Source: Propionicimonas sp.
GTDB lineage: Bacteria; Actinomycetota; Actinomycetes; Propionibacteriales; Propionibacteriaceae
Length of the DNA stretch: 40,969 nt
Reading direction: 5' to 3'
NCBI RefSeq assembly: GCF_029975155.1
Contig: NZ_JARKPQ010000055.1
Location: 1 to 40,969, forward strand
Shown: positions 8,145 through 16,887 of the stretch, piece by piece
Position numbering within the stretch: position 1 is the stretch's first letter
Layout of the letters: each line of letters opens with the position of its first letter
Translations under genes and position numbers: made by a program
Notes under the pieces: generated by a model
The model's database searches: none
What the model was told of the DNA's origin: nothing
Seen by the model: only the letters and a program-made list of their open reading frames with translations

Positions 8145-8218
8145 CGCCGAACGCCACCGTTCCGGTCAAACGCCTCCACGTGGGCTGTGGCGAATGACCG
8201 GAACGGTGGCGTTCGGCG
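8145..8218. repeat. Dispersed hairpin element, copy 1
   Basis: A perfect 24-bp inverted repeat (8145-8168 and 8195-8218) encloses a 26-base loop. It lies 10 bases after the iolG stop and before the promoter of the TDT gene, so it could end the inositol transcript, although no T-tract follows. The same element, with changed but still paired arms, is at 24303-24375. Shared landmarks are the outer arm CCGAACGCCACCGTTC, the loop start CGCCTCC and the loop motif GGCTG. Confidence 0.8.
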
Positions 8219-8228
8219 GAAGGGGCGC

Positions 8229-9224
8229 TCAGTAGGCGATCTTCTCGCTGACCCCCGTGTGCAGGCTGCGGGTGGCGGCCTCGGCGATCGCCTGGGCCTT
8301 CAGGCCGTCGGCCAGGCTCGGCTGGATCGGCGCGCCGGTCTCCAGCAGCTGCACGAAGTGGTCCAGGGCGAGAGCGTAGGTGGGCTGCATCCGCTCGAAC
8401 CAGCCGGCGTACATCTGCGACTCCACCACCTGACCCGCCGTGTAGTGGGTGACCCGGCGAGCGCGGTGCCGCATCGACTCGACCAGGCCGGTGGAGCCGA
8501 GCACCTCGATCCGCTCGTCGTAGCCGTAGCCGGTGCGGCGGTTGTTGTCGATCTCGACCAGCGAGCCGTTCGGCAGCTTCAGCACGCAGATGCTGGTGTC
8601 GACGTCGTCGTACTCCGCGTCGGCCAGCTTCGGCTCGGCCAGCGCGGAACCGGCGGCGAAGACCTCCACCGGGTCGGCGCCGGCGATCCACCGGGCCAGG
8701 TCGAAGAAGTGGACGGTCTGGTCGCGCATCTGCCCGCCGGACACCTTCACGTACTCCAGCGGCGGCACCGCCGGCCCGCGCGAGGTGAGCTGCACCAGTT
8801 CGACGGCGCCGACGCCGCCGGCGTCCACGATCCGCTTGAGCTCGGCGTGGTCGGGGTCGAAGCGGCGGTTGAAGTTCACCATCACCTTCGCACCCTTGCC
8901 CTCGGCGTACGCGACGATCTCGCGCGCCCGGTCGAGGTTCAGGTCGATCGGCTTCTCGCACAGGGCGGCCACACCGGCGTCCACGGCGGCCTTCAGATTG
9001 GCGGCGTGGGTGTCGGTGGACGAGGCGATGAACACCGCGTCCACGCCCTGCAGGGCCTCTTCGACCGAGCCGACAGCAGTTGCCCCGTACTTCTCCGCGA
9101 TGACCTGGGCACGTTCGGCGGAGACGTCGTAGACGTGGACGAAGTCGACGTTCGGGTTCTCCGCGAGGTTCTTCGCGTGCACGGAGCCGATGAATCCGGC
9201 ACCGAGGAGGGCGAAGCGCTGCAT
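8229..9224 (-). CDS. iolG: Inositol 2-dehydrogenase
   Basis: A 331-residue Gfo/Idh/MocA protein that oxidises myo-inositol to 2-keto-myo-inositol (scyllo-inosose) with NAD. Visible are the Rossmann start FALLGAGFIGSVHAKNL, the CEKPID motif with the catalytic lysine near residue 91, and GGQMRDQTVHFFDLARW with D168 and H172, the arrangement of Bacillus IolG. The ATG at 9224 is preferred because AGGT lies 7 bases upstream; a GTG one codon earlier is possible. It is the last gene of a leftward unit with a TauE/SafE permease, iolD and a transaldolase-like gene, which supports the inositol assignment. Confidence 0.88.
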   Translation of the reverse strand: MQRFALLGAGFIGSVHAKNLAENPNVDFVHVYDVSAERAQVIAEKYGATAVGSVEEALQGVDAVFIASSTDTHAANLKAAVDAGVAALCEKPIDLNLDRAREIVAYAEGKGAKVMVNFNRRFDPDHAELKRIVDAGGVGAVELVQLTSRGPAVPPLEYVKVSGGQMRDQTVHFFDLARWIAGADPVEVFAAGSALAEPKLADAEYDDVDTSICVLKLPNGSLVEIDNNRRTGYGYDERIEVLGSTGLVESMRHRARRVTHYTAGQVVESQMYAGWFERMQPTYALALDHFVQLLETGAPIQPSLADGLKAQAIAEAATRSLHTGVSEKIAY

Positions 9225-9282
9225 CACTGACCTGCTTTCTCTGGGCGGACCCAGGCTGAGGGATAACTGGTTGCGTCTGGAT

Positions 9283-10029
9283 CTATCCGAGCAGGAGATA
9301 GACCGCCGCGACGGCCACCAGGATCGTCACCAGGCGGTCGAAGGTGGTCTGGTTGATTCGCTTGATCGTCAGCCGCCCGATCCAGGTCCCGATGAGCACC
9401 ACGGGCGCCAGCACGGCGGCGAGCAGGGCGGTGTCCGGGCGGACGATGCCCGCGCCGATCGAGAACGGCACCTTGATCAGGTTGACCGCGAAGAAGAACC
9501 ACGCGGTCGTGCCGAGGAACCGCAGCTTGTCGTACTTGCGCGCCAGCAGGTACAGGTTCATCGGCGGGCCGCCGCCGTTGGCGACCATGGTGGTGAAGCC
9601 CGCCAGGCCGCCGTACGCCATGCCGACGCTGGGCCGGTGCGCGGCGAGCCTGTCCGGCCACAGGCCGATCACCAGCAGCACGAGCAGGATGACGCCCATC
9701 GTCCGCTTCAGCGTCTGGCCGTCCACCCAGTTCAGGAACAGGGCTCCCAGGCCGATGCCCACCACGACCGGCGGGATCAGGCGTCCGATCAGGCGCCAGT
9801 CGACGTTGTGCCGGTAGGTCCAGGTCGCCACCAGGTCGCCGACCAGGAGCATCACCAGCACGACACCGGTGGAGTCCTTGGTCGGCACCACCTGGGCCGC
9901 CAGCACCACCGCGATCAGAGCCACCCCGCCGAGGGCGGTCTTGGAGAAGCCGATCAGCAGGGCGCACAGCACCATGACCAGCCAGCCCCAGACGGGCAGG
10001 CTGGTCAGGAGCGTCTGGATCGCGGCCAC
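9283..10029 (-). CDS. TauE/SafE-family membrane permease
   Basis: A 248-residue membrane protein with seven to eight hydrophobic segments and the two internal repeats of the TauE/SafE (DUF81) family; GFSKTALGG near the N terminus and MVANGGGPPMNLYLLAR in the second half are characteristic. Family members export sulfite, sulfoacetate or other organic anions. It sits inside the inositol operon 3 bases after the iolD stop, so it may carry an inositol-pathway acid or an associated sulfonate; this is inference. The assigned start is GTG with GGAG overlapping it, an unusually tight spacing, so translation may be coupled to iolD termination or begin slightly inside. Confidence 0.82.
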   Translation of the reverse strand: MAAIQTLLTSLPVWGWLVMVLCALLIGFSKTALGGVALIAVVLAAQVVPTKDSTGVVLVMLLVGDLVATWTYRHNVDWRLIGRLIPPVVVGIGLGALFLNWVDGQTLKRTMGVILLVLLVIGLWPDRLAAHRPSVGMAYGGLAGFTTMVANGGGPPMNLYLLARKYDKLRFLGTTAWFFFAVNLIKVPFSIGAGIVRPDTALLAAVLAPVVLIGTWIGRLTIKRINQTTFDRLVTILVAVAAVYLLLG

Positions 10030-10032
10030 TCC

Positions 10033-11931
10033 TTACAGGTAGTGGCGCTGGGCGGCCTTCTCGGCGACGTACTCGCCGTAGGCCTTCTGGGTGCTCTCCA
10101 GCTCGGAGACCTGCGAGACCGGGACGTCCCACCACGCCGTGCCGGGCGGGTTCGGGCCGAACAGGTTGGTCTCGATGTAGAGCACGGTGGTGCGGTCGCT
10201 CGCCGCGGCCTTGGCGTAGTTCGCCCTGAACTCGGCGATGCCGTTGCAGGTGAGCACGTCGGCGCCCCAGCTGGCCGCGTTCGCGGCCAGGTCGAACGGG
10301 ACGTCCGCGCCGTCCAGCCGGCCGGTGGTCGAGCGGACCTTGTAGCGGGTGCCGAACCGCTGCGAGCCGCGGGACTCGCTCAGCGCGCCGATCGAGGCGA
10401 AGCCGTGGTTCTGCAGCAGCACCAGGATCACCTTGATGCCCTCCTGGGCCATGGTGGCGATCTCCATCGGCAGCATCTGGTAGGTGCCGTCGCCGACGAT
10501 CGCGACCACCTCGTGGTCGTCGCCGACCGCGAGCTTCACGCCCATGGCCGCCGGGATCTCGTAGCCCATGCAGGAGTACGCGTACTCCAGGTGGTACTGC
10601 TCCGGCGTCCGGGCGCGCCACAGGGCCTGCAGGTCGCCGGGCATCGAGCCGGCGGCGTTGATCACGACGTCGTGGTCGTCCAGCAGCTCGTTGAGGGCGC
10701 CGAACACCTCGGTCTGAGCGGGCAGCTCCTGGTCGTGCGGCGCGTAGCAGGTGTCGACGACCTGCTGCCACTCCGCGTCCAGCTGCTCGGCGCGGGCCTG
10801 GTACGCCTCGTCGGTGCTCCACCCGGCCAGCTCGCCGGTGAGCGCCTCCAGCGCGGCCTTCGCGTCCGCCACGACCATGTCGGCGGAGTGCTTGGCGGCG
10901 TCGAAGGCCATCACGTTGACGTTCACGAACCGGACGTCCGGGTTGGCGAAGATCGTGTGGGACGCGGTGGTGAAGTCCGAGTACCGGGTGCCGATGCCGA
11001 TCACCAGGTCGGCCTCGCGGGCGAGGGTGTTCGCTGCGGACCCGCCGGTGGAGCCGACGCCGCCGACGGCCATCCGGTGGTCGAAGTTGATCGCGCCCTT
11101 GCCGGCCTGGGTGTCGGAGACCGGGATGCCGGTGGCCTGCGCGAACGTGCGCAGCGCCTCGGACGCCCCGGCGTAGATCACGCCGCCGCCCGCCACGACC
11201 AGCGGCCGCTTCGAGGCCCGGATCGCGGCGACCGCGCGGGCGAGCGCGGCCGGCTCGGGCACCGGACGGGCCACGTGCCAGACGCGCTTGCGGAACAGGT
11301 CGACCGGGAAGTCGAAGGCCTCGGCCTGCACGTCCTGCGGCATGCACAGCGTCACCGCGCCGGTCTCGGCCGGGTCGGTGAGCACCCGCATCGCCGCCAG
11401 CAGGGACGGGGCCAGCTGCTCGGGCCGGTTGATCCGGTCCCAGTACCGGGAGACGGGCTTGAAGGCGTCGTTGACGGAGATGTCGAGCGAGCGCGGATCC
11501 TCCAGCTGCTGCAGGACGGGATCCGGGTAGCGGGTGGAGAAGATGTCGGACGGCAGCAGCAGCACCGGCAGGCGGTTGGTGGTGGCCAGCGCCGCACCGG
11601 TGACCATGTTGGTGGCGCCGGGACCGATCGAGGAGGTGACGGCCCAGGTCTGCAGCCGGTTCTTCGTCTTGGCGTAGGCGGCGGCGGCGTGCACGGCGCC
11701 CTGCTCGTTGCGGACCAGCACATAGGGCAGGTCGGGAGCGTCGGGGTTGCCGTCCAGGGTCTGCAGTTCGGCCTGCAGCAGCGCCTGGCCGATGCCGGCG
11801 ACATTGCCGTGGCCGAAGATGCCGAAGCAGCCGGCGAAGAGGCGCTGCTCCTCCCCGTCCCGTTCGGAGTACTGGTTGGCGAGGAATTTGATCACCGCTT
11901 GGGCGACGGTGAGCCGAACGGTCTGGGTCAT
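10033..11931 (-). CDS. iolD: 3D-(3,5/4)-trihydroxycyclohexane-1,2-dione hydrolase
   Basis: A 632-residue thiamine diphosphate enzyme that opens the ring of trihydroxycyclohexanedione to 5-deoxy-glucuronate in the myo-inositol pathway. The N-terminal pyrimidine-binding domain carries E76 (RNEQGAVHAA) and SSIGPGATNMVTGAALA. The C-terminal domain has the ThDP motif GDG at 480-482 through N508 (GDGTYQMLPMEIATMAQEG). Its length is close to that of Bacillus IolD. CGGAG precedes the ATG by about 9 bases. It is flanked by a transaldolase-like gene upstream and a permease and iolG downstream. The partner genes iolE, iolB, iolC and iolA are not in the window. Confidence 0.93.
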   Translation of the reverse strand: MTQTVRLTVAQAVIKFLANQYSERDGEEQRLFAGCFGIFGHGNVAGIGQALLQAELQTLDGNPDAPDLPYVLVRNEQGAVHAAAAYAKTKNRLQTWAVTSSIGPGATNMVTGAALATTNRLPVLLLPSDIFSTRYPDPVLQQLEDPRSLDISVNDAFKPVSRYWDRINRPEQLAPSLLAAMRVLTDPAETGAVTLCMPQDVQAEAFDFPVDLFRKRVWHVARPVPEPAALARAVAAIRASKRPLVVAGGGVIYAGASEALRTFAQATGIPVSDTQAGKGAINFDHRMAVGGVGSTGGSAANTLAREADLVIGIGTRYSDFTTASHTIFANPDVRFVNVNVMAFDAAKHSADMVVADAKAALEALTGELAGWSTDEAYQARAEQLDAEWQQVVDTCYAPHDQELPAQTEVFGALNELLDDHDVVINAAGSMPGDLQALWRARTPEQYHLEYAYSCMGYEIPAAMGVKLAVGDDHEVVAIVGDGTYQMLPMEIATMAQEGIKVILVLLQNHGFASIGALSESRGSQRFGTRYKVRSTTGRLDGADVPFDLAANAASWGADVLTCNGIAEFRANYAKAAASDRTTVLYIETNLFGPNPPGTAWWDVPVSQVSELESTQKAYGEYVAEKAAQRHYL

Positions 11932-11970
11932 CGTGGTACTCCGGGTTCAGTTCTGTTGCTTCTGATGGCG

Positions 11971-12000
11971 GCCGGCACCCCGCGGAGGCAGGGTGCCGGC
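11971..12000 (-). terminator. Intercistronic hairpin between transaldolase-like gene and iolD
   Basis: Perfect 10-bp arms GCCGGCACCC and GGGTGCCGGC with a 10-base loop lie 17 bases after the transaldolase-like stop and 39 bases before the iolD start codon. No T-tract follows, so partial termination or mRNA protection is more likely than a full stop. Confidence 0.5.
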
Positions 12001-12016
12001 GGCACGATCCCTTGGC

Positions 12017-13087
12017 TCAGGGGGCAGGGATCAGGATGTCACGAACGATCTGGTCGAGCTCCTCGTCCGCGCCGAGGAACTGCCGCAGCGTCTTGCGGGT
12101 GGCGCCGAAGTCGGCGAACTCCGCCGGCGTCATGCCGTCCACGTCGTAGGCCTTGCGGAACTCGGGCATCGTGTACAGGGCGTCGATGATCTTCGGGTCG
12201 ACCGGGAGGTCGATCCGCGGCTCCGGGTCGATGCCGGAGGCCTGGAAGCGCTGCTGCCACGCGAACGGCGGGGAGAGCACCAGGTCGCCGCCGACGAGCT
12301 CCGTCCACTGCAGGGCGTTGCGGTAGGCCGCCACGAGCACCCGGGCGCGCAGGCCGCGCTTCTTGAACTCCTCGTGGGCCTTCTTCACCGCGGCGACGCC
12401 GGCCCACTCCAGGTAGCCCGGGTCGAAGACCAGGCCGTCCTTGGCGTAGACCTGCTTGAGCCAGTCGTCGAGCCGGCCGACCATGATGGTCACGACCGGA
12501 CCCATGGTGGAGACGTCCTTGCCTTCGGCCTCGCGACGCTTCAGGCCGCGCTCGATGGCCTCACCGGTGGCTACTGCCTGCGCGACGGTGAAGGACACGG
12601 TGACGTTGATGTTCACGCCCCGGTAGGTGGCGTCCTCGATGGCCTCGACGCCGATCCCGGTCGCGGGGATCTTGACGATGATGTTCGGCGCGAGCGAGGA
12701 GAAGTACTCCGCCTGGTCGGCGAGCTTCTTCGCGCTGCGGGCGAGCCGCGGGTCGGTCTGCATGGAGAGCCGGCCGTTGTAGCCGTTGTACTTCTCGAAC
12801 GCGGGCTCCAGCAGCTTCGCGGCGTCCAGGGACACCTCCTCGACGACCTTCCAGCCGATCTCGGACTCGGTGGCCTCTGGCATCTCCACCGCCAACTCCT
12901 TGATGCGCTGGGTCCAGCGCGGGAGGTCGGAGCGGATCGCGGCCAGGGCGATCACCGGGTTGCAGGTTGCGCCCACGGCGCCCCAGGAAATGGCCGTCTC
13001 GAGCTCGTGGTAGGTGGCCGAGTCGTTCCAGAGCACAGTGGGACCGCGCTGGGTCATCAGGCCGAGCGGGGTGTTGGTTTCTGTCAT
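12017..13087 (-). CDS. Transaldolase-family protein
   Basis: A 356-residue class I aldolase-fold protein. It contains the transaldolase signatures GAVGATCNPVIALAAI near the N terminus and NIIVKIPATG, whose lysine is the Schiff-base residue of the family. The start at 13087 (MTETNTPLG) is chosen over the upstream ATG at 13126 because AAGAGGT lies about 8 bases before it. It is the first gene of the inositol operon. Its role there is not established: it could act on an inositol-derived deoxy-keto sugar in place of the IolJ aldolase, or channel triose or sedoheptulose products. That is inference from position only. Confidence 0.85.
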   Translation of the reverse strand: MTETNTPLGLMTQRGPTVLWNDSATYHELETAISWGAVGATCNPVIALAAIRSDLPRWTQRIKELAVEMPEATESEIGWKVVEEVSLDAAKLLEPAFEKYNGYNGRLSMQTDPRLARSAKKLADQAEYFSSLAPNIIVKIPATGIGVEAIEDATYRGVNINVTVSFTVAQAVATGEAIERGLKRREAEGKDVSTMGPVVTIMVGRLDDWLKQVYAKDGLVFDPGYLEWAGVAAVKKAHEEFKKRGLRARVLVAAYRNALQWTELVGGDLVLSPPFAWQQRFQASGIDPEPRIDLPVDPKIIDALYTMPEFRKAYDVDGMTPAEFADFGATRKTLRQFLGADEELDQIVRDILIPAP

Positions 13088-13137
13088 TGAGGAGACCTCT
13101 TCTTCGAGGGCGTGGTGCCGCTTCACGTCGTGACTCC

Positions 13138-13188
13138 ATTCAAGCCCCTGCGAGCACCGGAAGTCAACAATATGTCCTTACATTCGTT
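13138..13188 (-). promoter_or_regulatory. Candidate inositol operon promoter with IolR-like operator
   Basis: On the minus strand, TTGACT (13167-13162) and TTGAAT (13143-13138) form a candidate -35/-10 pair spaced 18 bases; the -10 is imperfect. Just upstream is an imperfect inverted repeat of 23 bases (13166-13188), AACAATATGT and ACATTCGTT around CCTT. The plus-strand core TGTCCTTACA (13172-13181) fits the corynebacterial IolR consensus KGWCHTRACA, as I remember it, at 9 of 10 positions. Confidence 0.45.
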
Positions 13189-13274
13189 CAAGGTTGCGGA
13201 GGGTGCGCCCCCGCTGTGCGACTTGCCGGGGCCCGTGGACACCGCCGCCTCCACCCCCACGGCCGCCTCCTCCA

Positions 13275-13326
13275 CCGCAAAGTGGACCGAAACCGTCGTC
13301 GTCGACGCTTGGGGTCCACCTTGCGG
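13275..13326. terminator. Hairpin downstream of menD
   Basis: Arms of 14 bases (13275-13288 and 13313-13326), CCGCAAAGTGGACC against GGTCCACCTTGCGG, pair with one mismatch around a 24-base loop. It lies 54 bases after the menD stop and upstream of the inositol promoter, so it may separate the two leftward operons. There is no T-tract. Confidence 0.4.
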
Positions 13327-13379
13327 AGGGCGGGAGGACGGACGGGCGGAGCACCGGCGCGAGGCTGGGACGGATCCGG

Positions 13380-14993
13380 TCAGTCGGCCAGCCGACGGGC
13401 CGCTTCCGCGCGGCCCGAGCGGTCGACGTCGACCACGAGGATCTCGATGCCGGTCCACGGCTCGGTGAGCGCGACGGCGACCTCCGCCGCGGTCGAGACG
13501 CGCCGGGCCGGCACGCCGAAGCCCGTCGCGAGGGCCACCAGGTCGAGGCCGGTGGGGGTGGCGAAGACGCGTTCGAACGAGTCGGCGAAGCGGTCCTGGC
13601 CGTACTCCAGCGTGGCGAAGATGCTGCCGCCGTTGTCGTCGGCGACCACGACCCGCAGCGTGGGCCTCGGCTCGCCGGGGCCGATCGCCAGCGAACCGGC
13701 GTCGTGGACGAACGCCAGGTCGCCGCAGAGCAGCGTCGTCGGCGCGCCGGACGCCAGCGCGACGCCGGCCGCGGTGGCCAGCGTCCCGTCGATGCCGGAC
13801 AGGCCGCGGTTGGCGTACACCGGTCCGGGATCGGCGCGGACGGGGGCGAGGTCGGCGTCGCGGATCGGGTTCGAGTTGGCCAGGCACAGCACCTGGTCCT
13901 GCGGCACGGCCGCCACGACGAGCCGCGCGAGTTCCGGTCCGCTGAGTGCTCCGGCGAGGTTCAGCTCACCGAGCCGAGCAGCACGCTCCGCATCGGCCGT
14001 CCGCCAGGCGTCCAGCCACTCCGCCGGACCCGGCTCCACGGTAACCGCGCCGGCGACCAGGGACGCCCGCCACCCCGGATCCACGTACTCCGGCCCGGAC
14101 GCGACCACCACGATCTCGACATCCGCGCGGGCGAGCAGCGCGGTGACCGGGCGGGACAGGTTCGGCCGGCCGAAGACCAGCACCCGCTCGACCTGCCGGC
14201 CCAACGGACCGGCCAGCAGCAGGCGTCCGGTGGCCAGGGCGTTCGCGCCCGTCCTGGCGTTGCTCGACGGCTCGGCGATCAGGGGCAGGCCCGCCGCCTC
14301 CGCTAGCGTGCGCGCCTCCCGTCCGGTCGCCGGGTCCGCGTCGCCGCACACCACCACGGTGCGCGGCCCACCCGGCAGAGCCACCGGCTCCGGACGGGCC
14401 GAACGGCCGGTGCGTAGGGCGCCGCGAGGCGCCGGCACGAGAGCCTGGCCGCTCCCGGGTACGAGCGGCAGCCCGAGTTCCAGGTTGAGCTGGGCGGGCC
14501 CCGGATGGCCCGAGACCTCACCTCCCGCCGCGAGGACCGCGCGGGCGGCCTGGGCCGCCCAGGAGGCGGGCGCCGCGGTCGAGGACACCCGGCCGCGGTG
14601 ACGCAGGAACCCGGAGAAGAGGTCCAGCTGCTCGGTGGTCTGGTTCGCCCCGGTGCCGACGAGCGCCGCAGGCCGGTCGGCGGACAGCACCAGCAGCGGG
14701 ACGCCGGAGTGGGCGGCCTCCATCACGGCGGGCAGCAGGTTGCCCACCGCCGTGCCGGACGTGGTGATCACCGGGACGCAACGTCTGGACGCCTTCGCCA
14801 GTCCGAGCGCGAGGAACCCCGCGCCGCGCTCGTCGACGCGGACGTGCAGGCGGAGCAGTCCCTCGCGAGCGGCTGCGTCGGCGACCAGCGCCAGCGGGGC
14901 GCTGCGGGAACCGGGAGCAAGCACCAGGTCGGTCACGCCCTGGGCCAGCAACTGGCCGATCACGGCCTGCGCGCAGGCGACGGACTCGCTCAC
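13380..14993 (-). CDS. menD: 2-succinyl-5-enolpyruvyl-6-hydroxy-3-cyclohexene-1-carboxylate synthase
   Basis: A 537-residue ThDP enzyme of menaquinone synthesis that joins isochorismate and 2-oxoglutarate. The N terminus reads SESVACAQAVIGQLLAQGVTD then LAPGSRSAPLALVADAA, the middle TTSGTAVGNLLPAVMEAAHSG and VLSADRPA, and the C-terminal ThDP site LLCGDLAFVHDAGSL through DDNGGSIFATLE. The open frame continues far upstream, but the start is set at the GTG at 14993 because the protein homology begins there, GGGGGAG lies just before it, and its GTGA overlaps the menC stop by 4 bases. It is the last gene of the menE-menA-menC-menD unit. Confidence 0.93.
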   Translation of the reverse strand: MSESVACAQAVIGQLLAQGVTDLVLAPGSRSAPLALVADAAAREGLLRLHVRVDERGAGFLALGLAKASRRCVPVITTSGTAVGNLLPAVMEAAHSGVPLLVLSADRPAALVGTGANQTTEQLDLFSGFLRHRGRVSSTAAPASWAAQAARAVLAAGGEVSGHPGPAQLNLELGLPLVPGSGQALVPAPRGALRTGRSARPEPVALPGGPRTVVVCGDADPATGREARTLAEAAGLPLIAEPSSNARTGANALATGRLLLAGPLGRQVERVLVFGRPNLSRPVTALLARADVEIVVVASGPEYVDPGWRASLVAGAVTVEPGPAEWLDAWRTADAERAARLGELNLAGALSGPELARLVVAAVPQDQVLCLANSNPIRDADLAPVRADPGPVYANRGLSGIDGTLATAAGVALASGAPTTLLCGDLAFVHDAGSLAIGPGEPRPTLRVVVADDNGGSIFATLEYGQDRFADSFERVFATPTGLDLVALATGFGVPARRVSTAAEVAVALTEPWTGIEILVVDVDRSGRAEAARRLAD

Positions 14994-16000
14994 AACTCCC
15001 CCTCGTGCATGGCTTCGCTGCCGAGATCCCGGGTCGCGCCCGGGAGGACATCGGCCGCAGCCGGAACGGTGGCGAGCCGCTCCAGCCAGGCTGCGGTGGC
15101 CTCCGGGCCGGCCGACCAGCCGGTTGTGGCGTCGACGTCCACCCTGCGCACCTCGATCTCCCCGTTCACGGCGACCAGCGGCTGCGTGGTCACGTCCGTG
15201 GTGAACATCGTGGCGGTGTTCAGCCCGCAGGCATAGGGCAAGGCGGGCAGCGCGGCGGCCAGCGCCACGCCGGCGGCCAGGCCGACCGAGCTCTCCAGGG
15301 CCGAGGAGACCACCACGGGCAGGCCCAGTCGTTCGGCGAGCTCGAGGCAGCGCCGGACGCCGCCGAGCGGCTGCACCTTGAGCACGGCGATGTCCGCGGC
15401 ATGCTCGGCGACCACCCGTTCGGGGTCGCCGGAGCGGCGAATGCTCTCGTCGGCGGCGATCGGCACGTCCACCCCGGCGCGGGCGAGGCGAAGCCGCAGC
15501 TCGGCGAGTTCGCCGACGCTCGCGCAGGGCTGTTCGGCGTACTCCAGGCCGAGCCGGGACAGCTCGCGGAGATGCCGCTCCGCCGTGGCCACGTCCCAGT
15601 GGCCGTTGACGTCGACGCGCAGCTTCCCGTCCGGGCCGAGGGCGTCCCGCACCGCCTCGACCCGGGCGACGTCCTCGGCGAACACCTGGCCGGGCTCGGC
15701 GACCTTCACCTTCGCCGTGCGGCAACCGGACGCCGCGACGAGCGCATGGGCGGCCTCCGGGCCGACCGCAGGGACGGTGGCGTTCACCGGCACGCGATCG
15801 CGCACCGGCTCGGGGAAGCCCAGCGTCGCCGCCTCGACGGTCGCCTGCCACCAGGCGTCGATCTCGGGGTGGGTGTACTCGGCGAAGGGGCTCCACTCCG
15901 CCCAGCCCGCCGGGCCGCGCACCAGCAGACCCTCACGCACGGTGATCCCCCGGAACCGGTTCCGCAGGCCGAGCGCGTAGGCCACCGCCGCCGAGAACAC
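14990..16000 (-). CDS. menC: o-Succinylbenzoate synthase
   Basis: A 336-residue enolase-superfamily enzyme that dehydrates SHCHC to o-succinylbenzoate. Visible are LRNRFRGITVREGLLVRGPAG at the N terminus, the catalytic lysine motif AKVKVAE, metal ligands in LRVDVNGHWD and EYAEQPC and PIAADES, and the second lysine in AVLKVQPLGG. The start is placed at the GTG at 16000, 8 bases after the menA stop, since upstream sequence in frame is the antisense-like remainder of menA. Length is close to the actinobacterial MenC norm of about 320. It is coupled to menD by a 4-base overlap. Confidence 0.9.
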   Translation of the reverse strand: MFSAAVAYALGLRNRFRGITVREGLLVRGPAGWAEWSPFAEYTHPEIDAWWQATVEAATLGFPEPVRDRVPVNATVPAVGPEAAHALVAASGCRTAKVKVAEPGQVFAEDVARVEAVRDALGPDGKLRVDVNGHWDVATAERHLRELSRLGLEYAEQPCASVGELAELRLRLARAGVDVPIAADESIRRSGDPERVVAEHAADIAVLKVQPLGGVRRCLELAERLGLPVVVSSALESSVGLAAGVALAAALPALPYACGLNTATMFTTDVTTQPLVAVNGEIEVRRVDVDATTGWSAGPEATAAWLERLATVPAAADVLPGATRDLGSEAMHEGEL

Positions 16001-16008
16001 GGCCGGCC

Positions 16009-16887
16009 TCAGTGGGCGATCATGAGCCCGAGCAACAGGCCGGTGGCGCAGGCGAGTTCCGCGAACCCGGTCTGCTTGAGGACGGGGATCAGCGCGCGCC
16101 CGGTGACGCCCCGTGCCACTTCGCGGATCGGTCCGATCAGCGTGACCAGCATGAACCAGCCGAGCAGTGCCCACCAGGAACTCGTCGCGGCCACGCCGAA
16201 CACCCCGACCGCCGCGACGACGAGCAGGCCGAGGAAGAACCGGCGGGTGCCGGCGTCCCCGAGCCGGGTGGCCAGCGTCCGCTTGCCCGCCGCGCGGTCA
16301 CCGTCCAGGTCGCGCAGGTTGTTGGCGACGAGGATCGCGCAGGCGAGCGCGCCGATGGCCACCGCGGTCCACCAGGTGGCGGCGGAGACGGCACCCACCT
16401 GGATGTACACCGTGCCGGTCACGGCGACCAGCCCGAAGAAGACGAACACGAACAGCTCACCGAGCCCGAGGTAGCCGTAGGGGCGCCTGCCGCCGGTGTA
16501 GAACCAGGCCGCGGCGATGGCAGCGCCGCCGACCGCGAGCAGCCACCAGTGCCCGGTGATCACGACGACGGCGAGTCCCGCCAGCGCGGCGATGCCGAAG
16601 CTGGTCAGGGCGGCGGCCAGCACGTGCCGAGGCCGGGCCGAGCCGGAGCCGACCAGCCGCAGCGGACCCACCCGCGCGGCATCGGTGCCCCGGATGCCGT
16701 CGGAGTAGTCGTTGGCGAAGTTCACGCCCACCTGCAGGGCAAGCGCGACGACGAGGGCGAGCCCGGCGAGCAGCGCGGAGAACGCGTTCTCGAACCAGGC
16801 GATGGCGCTGCCGGCCAGGACCGGCGCCAGGGCGGCCGGCAAGGTTCGCGGACGGGCACCCTCGACCCATTCAGCCAGTGACGCCAT
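16009..16887 (-). CDS. menA: 1,4-Dihydroxy-2-naphthoate polyprenyltransferase
   Basis: A 292-residue UbiA-family membrane prenyltransferase that attaches the isoprenoid chain to DHNA. The first Asp-rich motif NDYSDGIRGTD is at residues 59-69 and the second, NNLRDLDGDRAAGKRT, near 190-205. Eight to nine hydrophobic helices are visible. The GPLRLVGSGSA stretch after the first motif is usual for MenA. The ATG at 16887 overlaps the end of menE by 17 bases. The gene acts at the cytoplasmic membrane on the product of MenB, which is not encoded in this window. Confidence 0.93.
   Translation of the reverse strand: MASLAEWVEGARPRTLPAALAPVLAGSAIAWFENAFSALLAGLALVVALALQVGVNFANDYSDGIRGTDAARVGPLRLVGSGSARPRHVLAAALTSFGIAALAGLAVVVITGHWWLLAVGGAAIAAAWFYTGGRRPYGYLGLGELFVFVFFGLVAVTGTVYIQVGAVSAATWWTAVAIGALACAILVANNLRDLDGDRAAGKRTLATRLGDAGTRRFFLGLLVVAAVGVFGVAATSSWWALLGWFMLVTLIGPIREVARGVTGRALIPVLKQTGFAELACATGLLLGLMIAH

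Noticed and set aside
6688..8961. A 757-codon minus-strand frame
   Set aside because: It crosses three real genes in the wrong frame and is rich in Arg, Gly and Ala only.
9190..12189. A 999-codon open frame on the plus strand
   Set aside because: It runs antisense through iolG, the permease and iolD. High GC leaves long stop-free shadow frames, and its sequence is low-complexity Arg/Gly/His/Gln with no recognisable domain.
12017..13126. Transaldolase-like start at 13126
   Set aside because: The 13 extra residues show no family likeness, and the ribosome site fits the ATG at 13087.
13380..15896. An 838-codon frame ending with MenD
   Set aside because: Only the part from the GTG at 14993 matches MenD; the upstream part is an off-frame shadow of menC.
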